Assembly: GCA_000711775.1 (NCBI GenBank)
Contig: ARYC01001991.1
Span: forward strand, 1 to 64,000
DNA: 64,000 nt
Reading direction: 5' to 3'
From: Oxytricha trifallax
Taxonomy: Eukaryota; Ciliophora; Spirotrichea; Sporadotrichida; Oxytrichidae
This document shows, piece by piece, positions 22,535 to 35,105 of the stretch. The translations under genes and the position numbers were made by a program. Under the pieces are notes generated by a model, which worked only from the letters and a program-made list of their open reading frames with translations, did no database searches and was not told the origin of the DNA. Position 1 is the first letter of the stretch. Each line of letters starts with the position of its first letter.

Positions 22535-24021
22535 TGGGGTTCTGCAGTAGGGGCATCTGAATTCTTAAACTTATCTCTTCAAATATTGTTCTTTAATTTT
22601 GTAGTAGCATTCATTGCATGTTGACAAGTGATTGCAAGGTACTGCTACGACGTTAGATTATTTAAATATTTTCTTGCAATAATTAGAGTGTTACATTGCA
22701 AATAAAAAGACAAATAATTAAAAATAGATGGATTAGTGAGACATACCATGCATATAACGCCCATTTCGTTAGCTTTGGCGGTAGGGAATCTCCTGAGAGT
22801 ATTGCTCTTAATCAATGATTCATTCTTGGCTTTATTTTCTTCTGCTCTACGTTTTTCTCTGGTCTCCTTTCCCTTCATGTACATTAAAGTTGCATTAATT
22901 GATAGGCAACCGAGTTAATTTAATAAAAAAGATGATAAACACTAATATCACTTAATATTAATAATATGATTGAGTGCAAGAACTCCAAAGACTAATCTGA
23001 GCTAAGACATGGTCTTAATTTCATTGTTTAGATAACGTATGGCTTCCTTAGCTCCTCCAGCTAGGATGCTTGCTACTTTAGTCAATTCTAATTGATTGGT
23101 TTCTGAGTTATAAGCTTAAATTAATTGGTACAATTAAAAAGAAAATCAGCCAAGCTTGACAAAAATAATGAGCAATGATAATCCTGATGATATGAAATTC
23201 TTCAAATTTTATATTATATAGCTAGAGTACCCATCATTGTGAGAGTAGACCCTTCTAGTGCCATGAGTGAAATATGTTCATACCAATCAATTCTTCCTGA
23301 ATTGAGATATAGTTGTCTATGAAGTGTGCGGGTTTGAGGAAGATTTGAGCAGTCTGCATCAATTCCAGGAGTCACCATAATCGAGGAATTTCCATTCTCA
23401 CTAACCAAACCAAAAGATTATTATAGTAAATTCTATATAAATCATTTATAACTCTTTTCTTTAAAATGTTTATCTCTAACAATGTTGTGAATTAATATTA
23501 AATAATTGAAATAAGATCTAACTGCATCTACTCTTTTATGTGGAGTTCTATACCTGTCCCCTTACATGGATTGCTTATCTACTGAAAAGTAGAGTTACTT
23601 ATCATTCTTGAGTTTCTTTGCGAGTTTATCCTTGTGGCCTGGATGATTGATATACTTCAAGTTCTTCTCTCTCATTAATATACCATCCACCATTACAAAC
23701 TTTTATTTAGAAATAATATTCATCACTCTAAATTTCATTAAAGTACTACTTTTACTAATGAAATTAGTAATTTATAAGTTACTATATCAAATTAAGAACA
23801 ATTCAAAAGGTATCATACTGTATTTCTATTGTATATAAAATATAAAACTAAGGAGTCTTGAATTTCTCTTTATTAGCTACAAGATTAGCAGGGTCGTGTA
23901 CATTTCCTTGTTTAAGCACGGCATCTCTCTGCTGAACTCGATTCTTCAATTAGTAGTGTGCAATTGCAGCAAATATTCCAGAAATCAATCCTGTTCCTCC
24001 CACTATCAATAATTAGTTCAT
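22535..24021 (-). CDS. MUL1/GIDE-like mitochondrial RING E3 ubiquitin ligase, about six segments
   Basis: ATG 24021 starts MNQLLIVGGTGLISGIFAAI, a membrane anchor. Segments follow at about 23700-23500 (VDGILMREKNLKYINHPGHK), 23411-23214 (GIDADCSNLPQTRTLHR; WYEHISLMALEGSTLTMMG, resembling the GIDE domain) and 23110-22985 (ASILAGGAKEAIRYLNNEIK, then a second membrane helix LRLVFGVLALNHII). At 22890-22735 comes GVICMVCLTNP, and at 22650-22535 VVAVPCNHLSTCNECYY...FRCPYCRTPI. The last two make a C3HC4 RING. Two membrane helices, GIDE-like middle and C-terminal RING are the layout of MUL1, which sits in the outer mitochondrial membrane. At least five AT-rich IESs separate the segments; their pointers were not all resolved, and the stop is uncertain. 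Confidence 0.78.
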
Positions 24022-24398
24022 ATATTATGCTTAAATTAAAATGTATTTTATGATAAGGTTAAATTTGCTACATAAGAAGTTATTTTTTGATTTATTTAAA
24101 ATATATAAATGAATAATGTTTTTGTATCGTCCTCCATTTATTTTAACTTATTATTATATTTTAAAGCTTCACTTTTTAATTCATGAATGATATTAATCAC
24201 AATATCTTATTTTACCAGAGGTTATAATTAAATTTATAAATTATTTATCAATTTATTCATACTATATTTTGCAATATTATGATTATTTACAATTGAAATA
24301 AAAGCAAAGGATTTTCATTAATAAAAAGTAATAAAATTTAAATTAGTATTGGAAAATAGAAATAAAAAACAGATAAAATTAATGTCAATATTGAATCA

Positions 24399-24667
24399 TC
24401 AAGATCCAAGATATGTTTAGCATTAGAATACTAGTGTCCACGGATAAAGCCAATTAGATATTAACTCTTTAATTTATATCTCAATATTATTTAGCAGTAT
24501 TAATTGACTAATTAATCATGAACTTTATTTTCATTCTAATTCTATTAAAATTCATCCTTATAAAAAGATTTTATTTTTATTTATTAACTCTAGTAGTAAA
24601 TAGTATTAATAGAACAACCTATAGATACAAATAAAGCCACTGCGTAAACTTTCAACTTAGCAGCCAT
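24399..24667 (-). CDS. candidate small membrane protein in two segments
   Basis: ATG 24667 gives MAAKLKVYAVALFVSIGCSI, a membrane helix. After about 130 bp of AT-rich DNA, a second piece reads SNWLYPWTLVFQCQTYLG and stops at TGA 24401-24399. Joined they would make about 45 residues, the size of a small respiratory-chain or organelle membrane subunit. The join itself is a guess. Confidence 0.4.
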
Positions 24668-24789
24668 CGCAGACTAATCATTCTAATCAAAATATCAATG
24701 AATAGAAGAATAGCATTAAAAATAAGTCATTAAATTGATAAGATCTATCACCAGACTCATAGTAATTTTAGTGCATGTTTTTTAATATT

Positions 24790-27700
24790 AAGTACCCCGA
24801 TTCAGATGCGATAGTTTCAGACATAAACTCACCAGCTTCACTCTTAAAACACACTTAATCTCAAGCTTAAAGAGCAATGTATGATTAATCTGTAAATGAC
24901 CAAGAATTAAACATCAATCCTCATAATCACAATATAATAATATCTATAATATTTCATAGTATATTTTAAAGTATTTTTGTGAAACAATATTGAGTAGGTG
25001 AGGTTTGAATTGGAATAAATGCGGAAAGAGCAGAGCAAGCAAAGAGAAAAGCAAGATATGGAAAAAGACTTCGAGGATTACATGCATTAAAGAAACATCA
25101 AATAGATGGAGTAGAAAATTAACAATAACTATGAGATGATAAAGCATGACACTCATGTTTCACACAACACTTAATCACAATAATCTTAGTTAAATTTACA
25201 TCGACATTCTTAAAAGTCTAAGATTTTTTATCATTTTAATATTTAAGAAGTTTTCATAAATATTAATTAAAAGTCTGAGCCAGTAATATAGTAAAATGTT
25301 AAATAAAATCAATCAACTTCTTAAGTATCAATCAGCAGACTTGACACACATCAACCACCACAATAATAATAATCAGTTCAAGCATAATAATAAACTATTT
25401 ATATTAATTAAAAATAAAACAATGATATAAATACCTCAGTGAATAATTAAGATAATTAAAATGATGAATAGATTTAAATATTTCATAAATACAATAAAAA
25501 TAGTTTTTGTAAAATTTAAATATAATATGACTTAAGCTATTATCGATTCATTAAGAATTTTATAATTTGTAGGCGTTTTAAGGGTTAATTTTACATTTAA
25601 TAAAGTTTAAAAACAAGGATATATTCTTGGTTAAACTAGATTAAAACTATTACTTTTCAAAAAAGTTCTGTTGATCTACTTATTAGTAGTTCTATCTATT
25701 ATAAAATAGATAGAAAATTGTCATTTAAATTAAACTAATTCTCAAATCTTTTTTGCTTCATTTATATAATAAAATATAATTAAAATGTAGTAAGAAGACA
25801 TAAAATAGCAATAAATGGAGTTAGAAGAGTAAAACGAGTTGTATAGTAACAATTAGAGCAACTCTCTCAGAGTAGTATAATCCCCAAGAAATCATTATAT
25901 TTTCTTGCTTTTCTTTAATATTACTATTTTTAATACTTATTAATCAGTAACATATGCTTAAAATTAGATAGCAGATGCAATAGTTAACACCAATACAGCT
26001 GGTGTTTAATCTAATTCTGTATTTTCAGGGTAAACACATCCCAATAATCAATATATCCAAAATAGTAATAATCATCAAACCTCTTCACAACACCAGCCAA
26101 TTTCCATAAATTAGCAATATATAAATGCTTAGTAATATCAGCAAGATAATAATATTCACAATTAATCAGCTAAGAAATCTGCTTTGAAATCACAATAGAG
26201 TAGAAACAATAACAATAATGAGGGAGAGATGCATTTGAGAAAGACATAGAGTCAAGATACATAGTACAATCAGGATAAATCTTATCTTTCTCAATCTAAT
26301 TATGATCAAAATGAAGAAGACAATAAAATCCAAATAATTAAACATAATAAAAAAGTGAGGTATAGAATTAATTCATTTTCTAAATTTTATTTGAAAGATA
26401 ATATTCAATCTATAAATCCTTTTGGAAAAAAAAGTTTTCAAAGCAAAATTTTATTGTTTAAACTTACTTGCTTATTTTTATCATGAAGAATTAATGGGAT
26501 TTTATAACTTACTAAGATTCATTTCAATTTGAGCCATCAGTGAAGGGTTTCAAGAAGAAATACAATTTAATCAGATAAAAAGATAAACAATAAACAATCG
26601 GAGTGTATAATCAACCAGCTACAATAAATAATAATGGTGTTCAGTCTCAGATAATACCTCCACAATAATAATTAAATTCATAATAGCCACCAGTTTCATA
26701 AAATATACAAGCATTTTAAAACAACTAGAAACAAATGCAATTAAATCACTAAGTTTAAAATAACCAATATCAATAAGATGTACCATAGTCTACAAATAAT
26801 AATATATAACAGACTTAGCATTAAATATCTTTGTAACCGTACTAAGTACCAAAACTTAATTTATAAAACCCGTCTATTATATAAAATCAATAATTTCATA
26901 GGGATTTATTTATTTTCAAATAGTTTCTATATTTCAAATATATTATTTCTTTCGCCCATTATATTAATTTTAATATGACCAGGAATAATACAAATAATAA
27001 TTAATGCAAGATAATCTTCTAAAATAGTAGTAGCTATAAAACCAGTTACTTTAACAATAACAAGAAGAACTCCAGAGATAGTTGCAAGAATAATAAAGAT
27101 TGTAGGAAGAGTAATATCAAAAGAGATTGAAGGATTAATAGTCTGAAATGATTTAAATCATCATGAAATGAATTATATATATATATATATAAAAAGATTA
27201 GATTAATTGTAAATATGGGTATATATATAATAGCATAAACATGAAATAGCAGGAGCAGTTACAATAAGTATTGAAAAATAAAGAGACAGAGCTGTAAGAC
27301 AAGGAATTTCTATTAGAAGTAGAGAGACTAAACAATCCCAAACGCAAGGAAGAAGAATCAGTCATGAAATAAACTATGAGTGGCATGAAGAAACAAGTTG
27401 ATTCAGAAGTCCAAGCACAAGCCAGAGATGTCGAAAGATTGAAATAAATACTCAAATTATTCATTTGAATTAATATCATAAATACATTTTTCAATATTTT
27501 ATAAGAGAACTGTAGTAAATGGAGAGTTAATGGCAAATAGTAGACCAACTCACAAAAGAAAAAGACCTAATTCGAGACAGAGCAATGAAACTTCTAACTG
27601 AAGAAAAAAGAAAGTACATAAGCGACTTGTCCAAGTATAAATCGCACAAAGGCAAGATGGACAACAAAGTGAAGTCATAGAAGGACATGCAAACTCAAAT

Positions 27701-29684
27701 CATGAAGGATATTGTGCAAATGAGAGATAATCTGAGGGAGAAAGTTTAAGAGTTGATTGTTATAGGAGTGGATTTTGATGAGGTGTTCTATGAGATGAGG
27801 GATGATGAGGAGCTTAAGTGGGAAGCAAAACATGATGTTATAAAAATATAGAAATATAATCTAGATATTTCATAAATTGCTTAAAATAAATTGATATAGA
27901 AGTGCCTAAAAGTGCAATTTGCAAGAAATTAAACTTCAAATGCATTGTTTCACTCGGATTGACATCTCGAAAGAAAAACATGGACATTTAAACATACAAT
28001 GTTGATTTCTTGCTTGAAAATGATTCTATAACTAAAGATCTAAAAACAGCTCAAATGAATGAAGACCTCAATGAATTTTTGTTTAAAATTTGATCAATTG
28101 TATTAGATTTAAAGATTTATTTTCATAATGAAAAAGCACAAGTATAGTATGACTAGGAAGAAGGCTAGTATCGAAACTATTTGAGTGAATTAAAAAAAGA
28201 AAAATTGAGGATTTAAAAACAGTAAGAAGTAGAGAGTTTAAAAAAATCAGTCATTTAAGAACAATTAACTCTATAGAAACTCAAGTTGACAAACTCTAAA
28301 GAATTATATGATGACGAAGTTAGGAAATAGATAATGGAGTAGTAGGACATAAATGGAAATTCTAGAAATCGCAGAGATAGAGCAATTTACAAGAGTGTTG
28401 ATAGGGTAAGGACACAAATTTTAACTTAAATAACTAATGATTTATAAGTATGAAATGTTAAAAAATTCTATTTTTAAAGACACCTATTATGGATGGGAGA
28501 GGGTATAACAATAATCAAACATACAATCATGGCCAAAATAACTTATTAAACCGCAGTGTAGCAGCTCTTTAAAACTACCAAAACCCCGTGCAGACTTTAA
28601 AATATGGTAACCGTCCTATATTTGATTAGCAAAGCCCATACCACAATAATTAATAAGCTTATAATACAGTAGATGCATCCACTGGTGATAACTATAACAT
28701 TCCCACTTAGAGATTCAGTGTGATTGACCCTTCAAATATTAATAATAATGGAAATGGATAGATGATGTTCGCTACACAATCCCCGTAATAGTAGAAGATA
28801 TATATTCCTTCTAGTAACGGTTAAGTCGTGAATTTACCCATGATTAATCAGAGACCTGCAGGTGTCTTTAGCTAAAATTAAATATATTAATAGTCTAGTC
28901 CTCAACTTCAAACTAGAAATAAAAATGGTATGTTTTCTATTTACAAAAATTGAATATAATTTTGATTTATAAATTATAAAACTATTCAGATATAGAATCC
29001 TTAGCATCATTAATAATAGTTTGTGATATAGCCCATTGATATAAATAGTGGAATACCTATTCATGGATAGCAACAGCCTGCATTTCACATATAACCTATG
29101 TTCATTTATATTTAATTTTGATTAAATAAGTAATATACTTATATATAATATATAAAAACAAAAATAATTATAATAAGTTCACAAATGGTGGTGGTTCTGC
29201 TAGTGATTTATTATAAGGCATTGAAATGTAAAATTAGTAAGATAGTAGGATTAATAATCATCATTTATCAAACAACAACTTAAGTCTCCCTGAAGAGGAA
29301 GTTGATAAATGTTTATGTTGTTGTATGTTATTAAATGAAAAATTAAAATTAATTTGTTTTATAATATACTAAATGTATAATTTCGTCTCCCCTAATTCCT
29401 CTAATTAATCATATTATATTTATAAAACAGTTGATAAATCAGATTTTGAGTTTTTATCGAATATCTTAAGATAAAATTAGAAAAATGAGATTGCATAGTT
29501 AATGCGAGAGTAAGAGCGTAAAGATAAATAGAGTAAATATTAAATATCAAAAGTCTTCACTGAGAAGGAAAAACGATAGTTAATTATTAAATAGAGGCTG
29601 GAAAAGCAAAGAGCTTAAGAGAAAATTTATTAAATATTAATAAATTAATTAAATTTAAAATGTAAATTAATGAATTAAATTGAG

Positions 29685-29716
<32 letters not shown>

Positions 29717-29807
29717 TTGATATAAAATTGAATAGATAAAAAGGAAGTATGAAGAAAGGTATGCAGATTTACTTGATAAAACTAAAGTACCAGGAGCTAA
29801 TTATTGA
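24790..29807 (+). CDS. long Q/N-rich coiled-coil protein of unknown function, many IESs
   Basis: Plus-strand pieces, each open under the ciliate code, run from about 24790 (PDSDAIVSDINSPASLLKHT) to TGA 29805-29807 (KYEERYADLLDKTKVPGANY). Near 25020-25150 is a charged helix (MRKEQSKQREKQDMEKDFED), followed by prion-like Gln/Asn stretches (25300-26750). A clear coiled coil occupies 26985-27840 (EEQYQKRLKDQQSE; LTKEKDLIRDRAMKLLTEEK), with another at 28120-28410. Then comes a Pro/Gln/Asn region to 29100 and a final basic helix (LMREQERKDKQSK). At 27910-28090 a short folded-looking segment (SAICKKLNFKCIVSLGLTSR) may be a small domain. One IES with a 10-bp pointer is exact; others are approximate. 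The start codon is not settled. Structural or scaffold role is inference only. Confidence 0.65.
29301..29429 (+). other. 129 bp IES, 10-bp pointer GTTGATAAAT
   Basis: GTTGATAAAT is at 29301-29310 and 29430-29439. Removing the interval with one copy joins SLPEEEVDK to SDFEFLSNILRQ exactly in frame. This is the longest pointer seen in the window. Confidence 0.88.
29685..29710. repeat. (AT)n microsatellite
   Basis: About thirteen AT units in the last interrupting sequence of the coiled-coil gene. Similar shorter (AT) runs occur near 27180, 55836 and 62405. Confidence 0.8.
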
Positions 29808-32800
29808 AATATATAATTATAATGATTTAAATTTATAATTTTGTTATAATTCTATAAATCTATGACTAAAATCAAAAATTTAAAATTATTGCTATCAGTT
29901 AAACATTAATAAATAAATTTAAATTATAAAATTTATGTTTATTGTAAATTCATTTATCAATTTAAATATAAATTTATAATGTAATGCGAATGCGAAAAGT
30001 ATTTAATTTAAAATATTTTTTTGAATACATTTTACATATCTTCAATGTATCTAATAAATAATAATACAATTTTTTTAATTTTTTATCATTTTAATGTTTA
30101 AAAATTTAGTACCTAAAATAGAAGAAATGATTTAAAAACTATAAACGTTTCATTTTTAATTTAAATTCTTATTACTTAATATTGTATATTAATTATGAAT
30201 AATGAGTGTCATTTTGGTCATTTTATAGAGGAGTAATAAAATAACAAAAAAGAAATATGAGAAGTTTTTTTTTAAAAATAAAAGTTTTAATACAAAATAT
30301 GATAAAATTGATTAATTAATTTAAACAAAGTTTTGTTTTTTAATTATTTTTCATGAGTTTTTTCTCTGATAAAAGAATTTTAGCCACACGCTCATTTCAT
30401 GCCAATTCTTATTTAATATTAGATTTCTCTTACCTGTTTTATATTTCTAACATAAAAATATTATTATTTATTCTATTAATGCATTCTAAATAATAAGTGA
30501 GAGTTTTCATACACTATAGAGAACACTTTAAAACTAAAAGGAATTCACTTAGGTAAAAGATTGAGAAATAACAGATATTCCACTACAATCAAACTATGAA
30601 TTACTGCCCGTAAAAATAAAGATTTTACATTGTAAAACAAATAATATATTAAATAGACAAGATAAAAAACTTGAAATTACTTTTTAAAAAATGAGTTAGT
30701 AAGACTAGAATAAAAATTGAAAATTATTATGGTTCCAAATCGCCTTAATACTTATTTTATATTCTTTTTCTTCAGAATAATATGGGCATTTAATTTCTAA
30801 ATTTCGATTTTCTTGAAATTTAACGTCAGATCAATCCATTAAAGCCTAAATATTAAAATTAAAAAACATAATCCTAACAATTTCTATCTCATTCAGTATA
30901 CAAAACTACAAAGGGGTTTTGGGGTTTTATTGATATTTGATTTTTTTTAGGCATATTTATGGGGTTTATATTCTCACCAGGTTTATACTTAATATACTTA
31001 GGAATTATTAACATCTCATCACATCATCTTTTATTGTAGCTATCAAATTGGTAACATTTAAATCTTACTTTTAATTCAGTTTAGATTATTAATTTGTGTT
31101 TTTAAGATAGCATTTTTTGTAAATGCTATTAATAATCCTTATAATTATAAAATTAATTATTAATTGATTAATATAAAAAAATAGTGTAATTTAGAACAAT
31201 TTTAAATTTTAATTAATCAAAATATTAAATTAATTTCATCTATATTTAGATTATTGTAAGAATAGGATTTCTTTTAATATTTAACAAATATTCAATTTGC
31301 TCATTTAAATAAAATATATATTTATTTTAATCGAATAATAGTTTATATCATAATTTTGCCAAATTTTAAAATATAAAATTTTCAAAGACTTGGAAAGTTT
31401 GATTTTTTATTATTTACATGTATCTTTCTATTCAATTACAAAAGAATTTATTATAGTATTCAGAAGAAAATTTATTAAATATATTGTGATTATAAAATTA
31501 TGTCCTACTTTCTATTTTTCTAAATCATTTTTATTCTACAATAACGAGGTTGAGATCTACGGTAGTTGCATACGCTAGAATCTAATGCCTTATCATCCCA
31601 TGATATATCTCCACTTAAATATAATAACATTTAAAGATTATAATTCAAATAAATAAATGATCATTAATTTACTAATTTTATATAAGTAATACTAAATTTA
31701 ATAATTCTATAATAAATAAGTATAAATTTTGAAGTATTAACTCTTTCCTTGCACAGTTTAATTATGCATATTAACCATATTCATATGTGCTAGTTGCTTC
31801 TTTAGCATCTCATGAATTTAGGTATTAATTTTAAAAGAAATTAGAGACTATTATAAAACCCTAATAATTTTAATTCATTATTATTTTATCTTTTGAAAAA
31901 ATTACTTCACAAAAACTAAGGAAATAAAATGTTAAATATCGTAAATTAAAGAATTCAATATTTTAAGAAAATAAAATTTTTAGTAAATATTCATTACATT
32001 ATTTTTTTACTAAATATAATAATTTTATAATTGATTTTTAAAGAGAAAATTAGTCTTTTTTTATTAAATTCCACTAAACTTAAAAATAATTTAACTATAT
32101 AATATACTAGTCTAATTCCACTATTTTTTTTAGCTAAAATAATTTCATTTTTAAAGTCATTAACTTTTATACTTAATTTTTATTCCCTTAAATAATTTAA
32201 TTAATGATTAATATTTATTATTTTAGATTTTTAAATCATTAAAAATATAATAAATTAATATTTTAAAACTAATTTCTAAATATAAGGGTTTTAATTCCAA
32301 TGTTAAAATCTTTTGAGAGATATCTGCATATTACTAAGTATGAAATATACAATTTTTATGATGTTAAACAATTATTATTAATTTGTTTTAATTGTTTTGT
32401 TTGAATTATTGCTAAAATAAAAATGATTGATTAAAGTTCTCAAAAATATGTTTAAATTTAAATCAACGATTTAATTAAAAATGTTTAACAGTAAAATATG
32501 TATAATAATTTTATTATTCTAGAAATAAACATGTTTCATATAAATTTAAATTCATTAATAATAAAATTTATATTATAATTTAAATTATTCATCAAAATCT
32601 TAAGCTAATAAATTTTGTTAAATTCATTTAGTTTATGTAATTCCTAAATTAATGATATAATGTCTATATTAGTTTTTTATTTCTTTCACTTTATTTTAAA
32701 GTATAAATTTTGAATATAATATTTAAATTCCTGAAGGATTTTATGGATATCGAAGTATACTCTTATTTTTGGAGATGTACAAAATTAAAAGAATTTTAAT

Positions 32801-34167
32801 TTATTAAATATTTTTTTAATTTTTGCGAATTTTTATAGTTTAAGTTTTAGAGTTAATTTTTCCTAAATAGGAAATTGAAAATATTTAATAAATCTAAATA
32901 ACCACAATTTAAAGTTCATTGACTATTAAATATAATTTTACAAATAAAATGACCAAAATTAGAGATTATTTAAATAAACTTAATGTTATAAAATCTCATT
33001 TACACAATTGATTTATAGATTTTTTTTACCAAAAATATGCTGTTAAACCTTGGTATTAGCATTATAATTTATTCGAAAAAATATATATCTTTAAAAAGTC
33101 TGCTAAAGTTATCGTTATATTATATTTATAGTTTTCAAAGATTTAGAAAATATTTTTAAATAAATTTTGATCTATATATCTTCCTAGTTAAAGTGGTAAA
33201 ATAAGCTATATTAATTTATCTAAAAAGATTTTTATGAATTAAAAATAATAATATTGTCCAATTAATATAATTTCAATTATTAAAATAAAAATTCTAATTA
33301 GATATATTTTTATATTAAATATTTAATATAGAATAATTATATTTATGGCATATATTTTTTAAATGTATTATTACATTTTTATTGCTAAGTAATATATCAA
33401 GATATAAAAATTATAAACTAGAATATTTTTTTTTATAATTATAATAGCAAAAATAATTCTATATATAAAAAAAAGCATTATCTCTAAAAATTACCATAAA
33501 ATTAAATGATTAATTCTAAATGCTAACCCCCAAATTATTGAGTTTAGCATGTTTAGCTCCTTAGTCACCTTTTAATGCCCGAATCTTATTTTGGATATAA
33601 TTTTATTAAATATACTATGGCTATATATTAAAAATTAGATTAAGATTAATTTTAAATTTATTGGAGAAAAATTTTAGTTTGAGAAAAATCTTTTTAATTG
33701 ACAGATTAAAGTTACTAATATACACATTCACTATTGATGGTAAAATATATAAAAATTATAACGCCTTAATTAGATTTATCAAAACTTGCCTAATTAATTT
33801 AAAATTAGCATATTTTTATCAATATTTTTAAATTATTAACAAAAAGCCTTGCTTATAAATTTAATTTATCTTTATATCATATTTTTGATTATTAAATTGA
33901 AGTTTTATAAAGGCTCTTTTTGAATTATAAATTATTCTCCCATTTTAGAATTTTAATCATAAAAACTTTTGATGATGGATTTCTCTGCTATCTAATATAA
34001 AAAATCTAAAAATGAAAATATTGAAAAATTTATTCTCTTTTTCTTAATTTTAGCAATTAGAGTTAATTGAATTCATGTTAAATATGAAAAAGTTAAAAGT
34101 TGAGACATTTTGGACATAAATTAAGTAGTTAATTATAAAATGTTTTAAAGTTATCTTGCCTTTTTTA
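29808..34167. other. gene-free AT-rich germline DNA
   Basis: About 4.3 kb with no supportable coding segment: frames are short, low-complexity and without family motifs. The only structured feature is a TBE-like tip at 30913-30928. Confidence 0.6.
30913..30928 (+). repeat. orphan telomere-repeat (TBE-like) end
   Basis: GGGGTTTTGGGGTTTT followed by ATT, the same tip and target triplet as the TBE at 1896-1915 apart from the final G. The 75 bp before it share only loose similarity with the TBE repeat, and no transposon ORF was seen upstream. It is probably a decayed or solo TBE end. Confidence 0.5.
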
Positions 34168-34476
34168 TCACAAATATTGAAAAATTATATTTATAAATTA
34201 TGTATGTCTTATTTTTTAAATAAATTAAGGGTTTAAATTGATTTGATTCATTTCATTTTTACTTAATTATGACTGCATCATAAAGTATCTTTGAGAAGTT
34301 AGGAAAGATGGCATAAGTTTATCTAATCTAGATCTATTAATTACCTGATTAGTTATAGGCTCCTCAAAGGACTAGTCCTCACTAAACTCATCTTCAATTC
34401 CTTCTTGAATAACAGAGAATCTCTATAAATTATTTGAATTTTTCTCCCCTTCAATATTTTGTTGAGAATTGCTCAT
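34168..34476 (-). CDS. 5' coding segment of an unknown acidic protein
   Basis: ATG 34476 opens MSNSQQNIEGEKNSNNLQRF, continuing through SVIQEGIEDEFSEDQSFEEP, and the frame reaches TGA 34170-34168. The first 60 codons look coding (acidic, Ser/Asn-rich). After about 34280 the sequence drifts to AT-rich, so a boundary probably lies there and later segments are elsewhere. It is transcribed away from the leucine-rich-repeat gene. Confidence 0.5.
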
Positions 34477-35105
34477 GCTTGATCTATAAATATATATTTG
34501 ATATGATTCTTAAATATTTTATATATAATTATGATTCTAATATTCCTAAAATTAGATATAAATTGAAAGGTTAAAGTAATAATTAAAATTACTTTGAATC
34601 ATTATGCTATTATTTGTAAACATATAAGCCTATTTACTTAAAAATATAATAGAGTTATAATTATTATATGATGTAAAAATCTTAAAAGTCTATAACATTA
34701 ATTATATTTCTATAAAAATTCATATTTTTCATCTATAAAATAATTTCATAAAGTGATTTTATATAACTTATTAGTTATTTTTTATTTGTCATCACAATAA
34801 CATAACTATAGCAATTTATAAAAACACCTTTTAACTTTAATTAAATTTACAATTAATATATTAATTCTATCAAATAAATCTATTAAAGTGAAATAGTTAT
34901 ATTTCTGTAATAATTGGGAGAAAATTATAAAATAATTTTTTCTATTTTTTTAGCATTAATATTACACAATTTGTAATAAATATATCCATATTTCAATTAT
35001 AATTTATAATAAAATATCTTTTAAATAAATTAGTATGTCTAAATTATTAAATAAAATTTATATCAAAATAAAATAAAAAACCTTAATTTATCTTGATTTA
35101 ATAAA

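Noticed and set aside
24944-25156. 70-codon minus-strand frame
   Set aside because: Antisense of the charged helix of the 24790-29807 gene.
27198-27548. 116-codon minus-strand frame
   Set aside because: Antisense to a clear plus-strand coiled coil; the Leu/Ser-rich translation is typical of the complement of Glu/Lys codons.
31390-31578. 62-codon plus-strand frame
   Set aside because: Hydrophobic low-complexity translation from AT-rich DNA, no Gln-coded extension or family motif.
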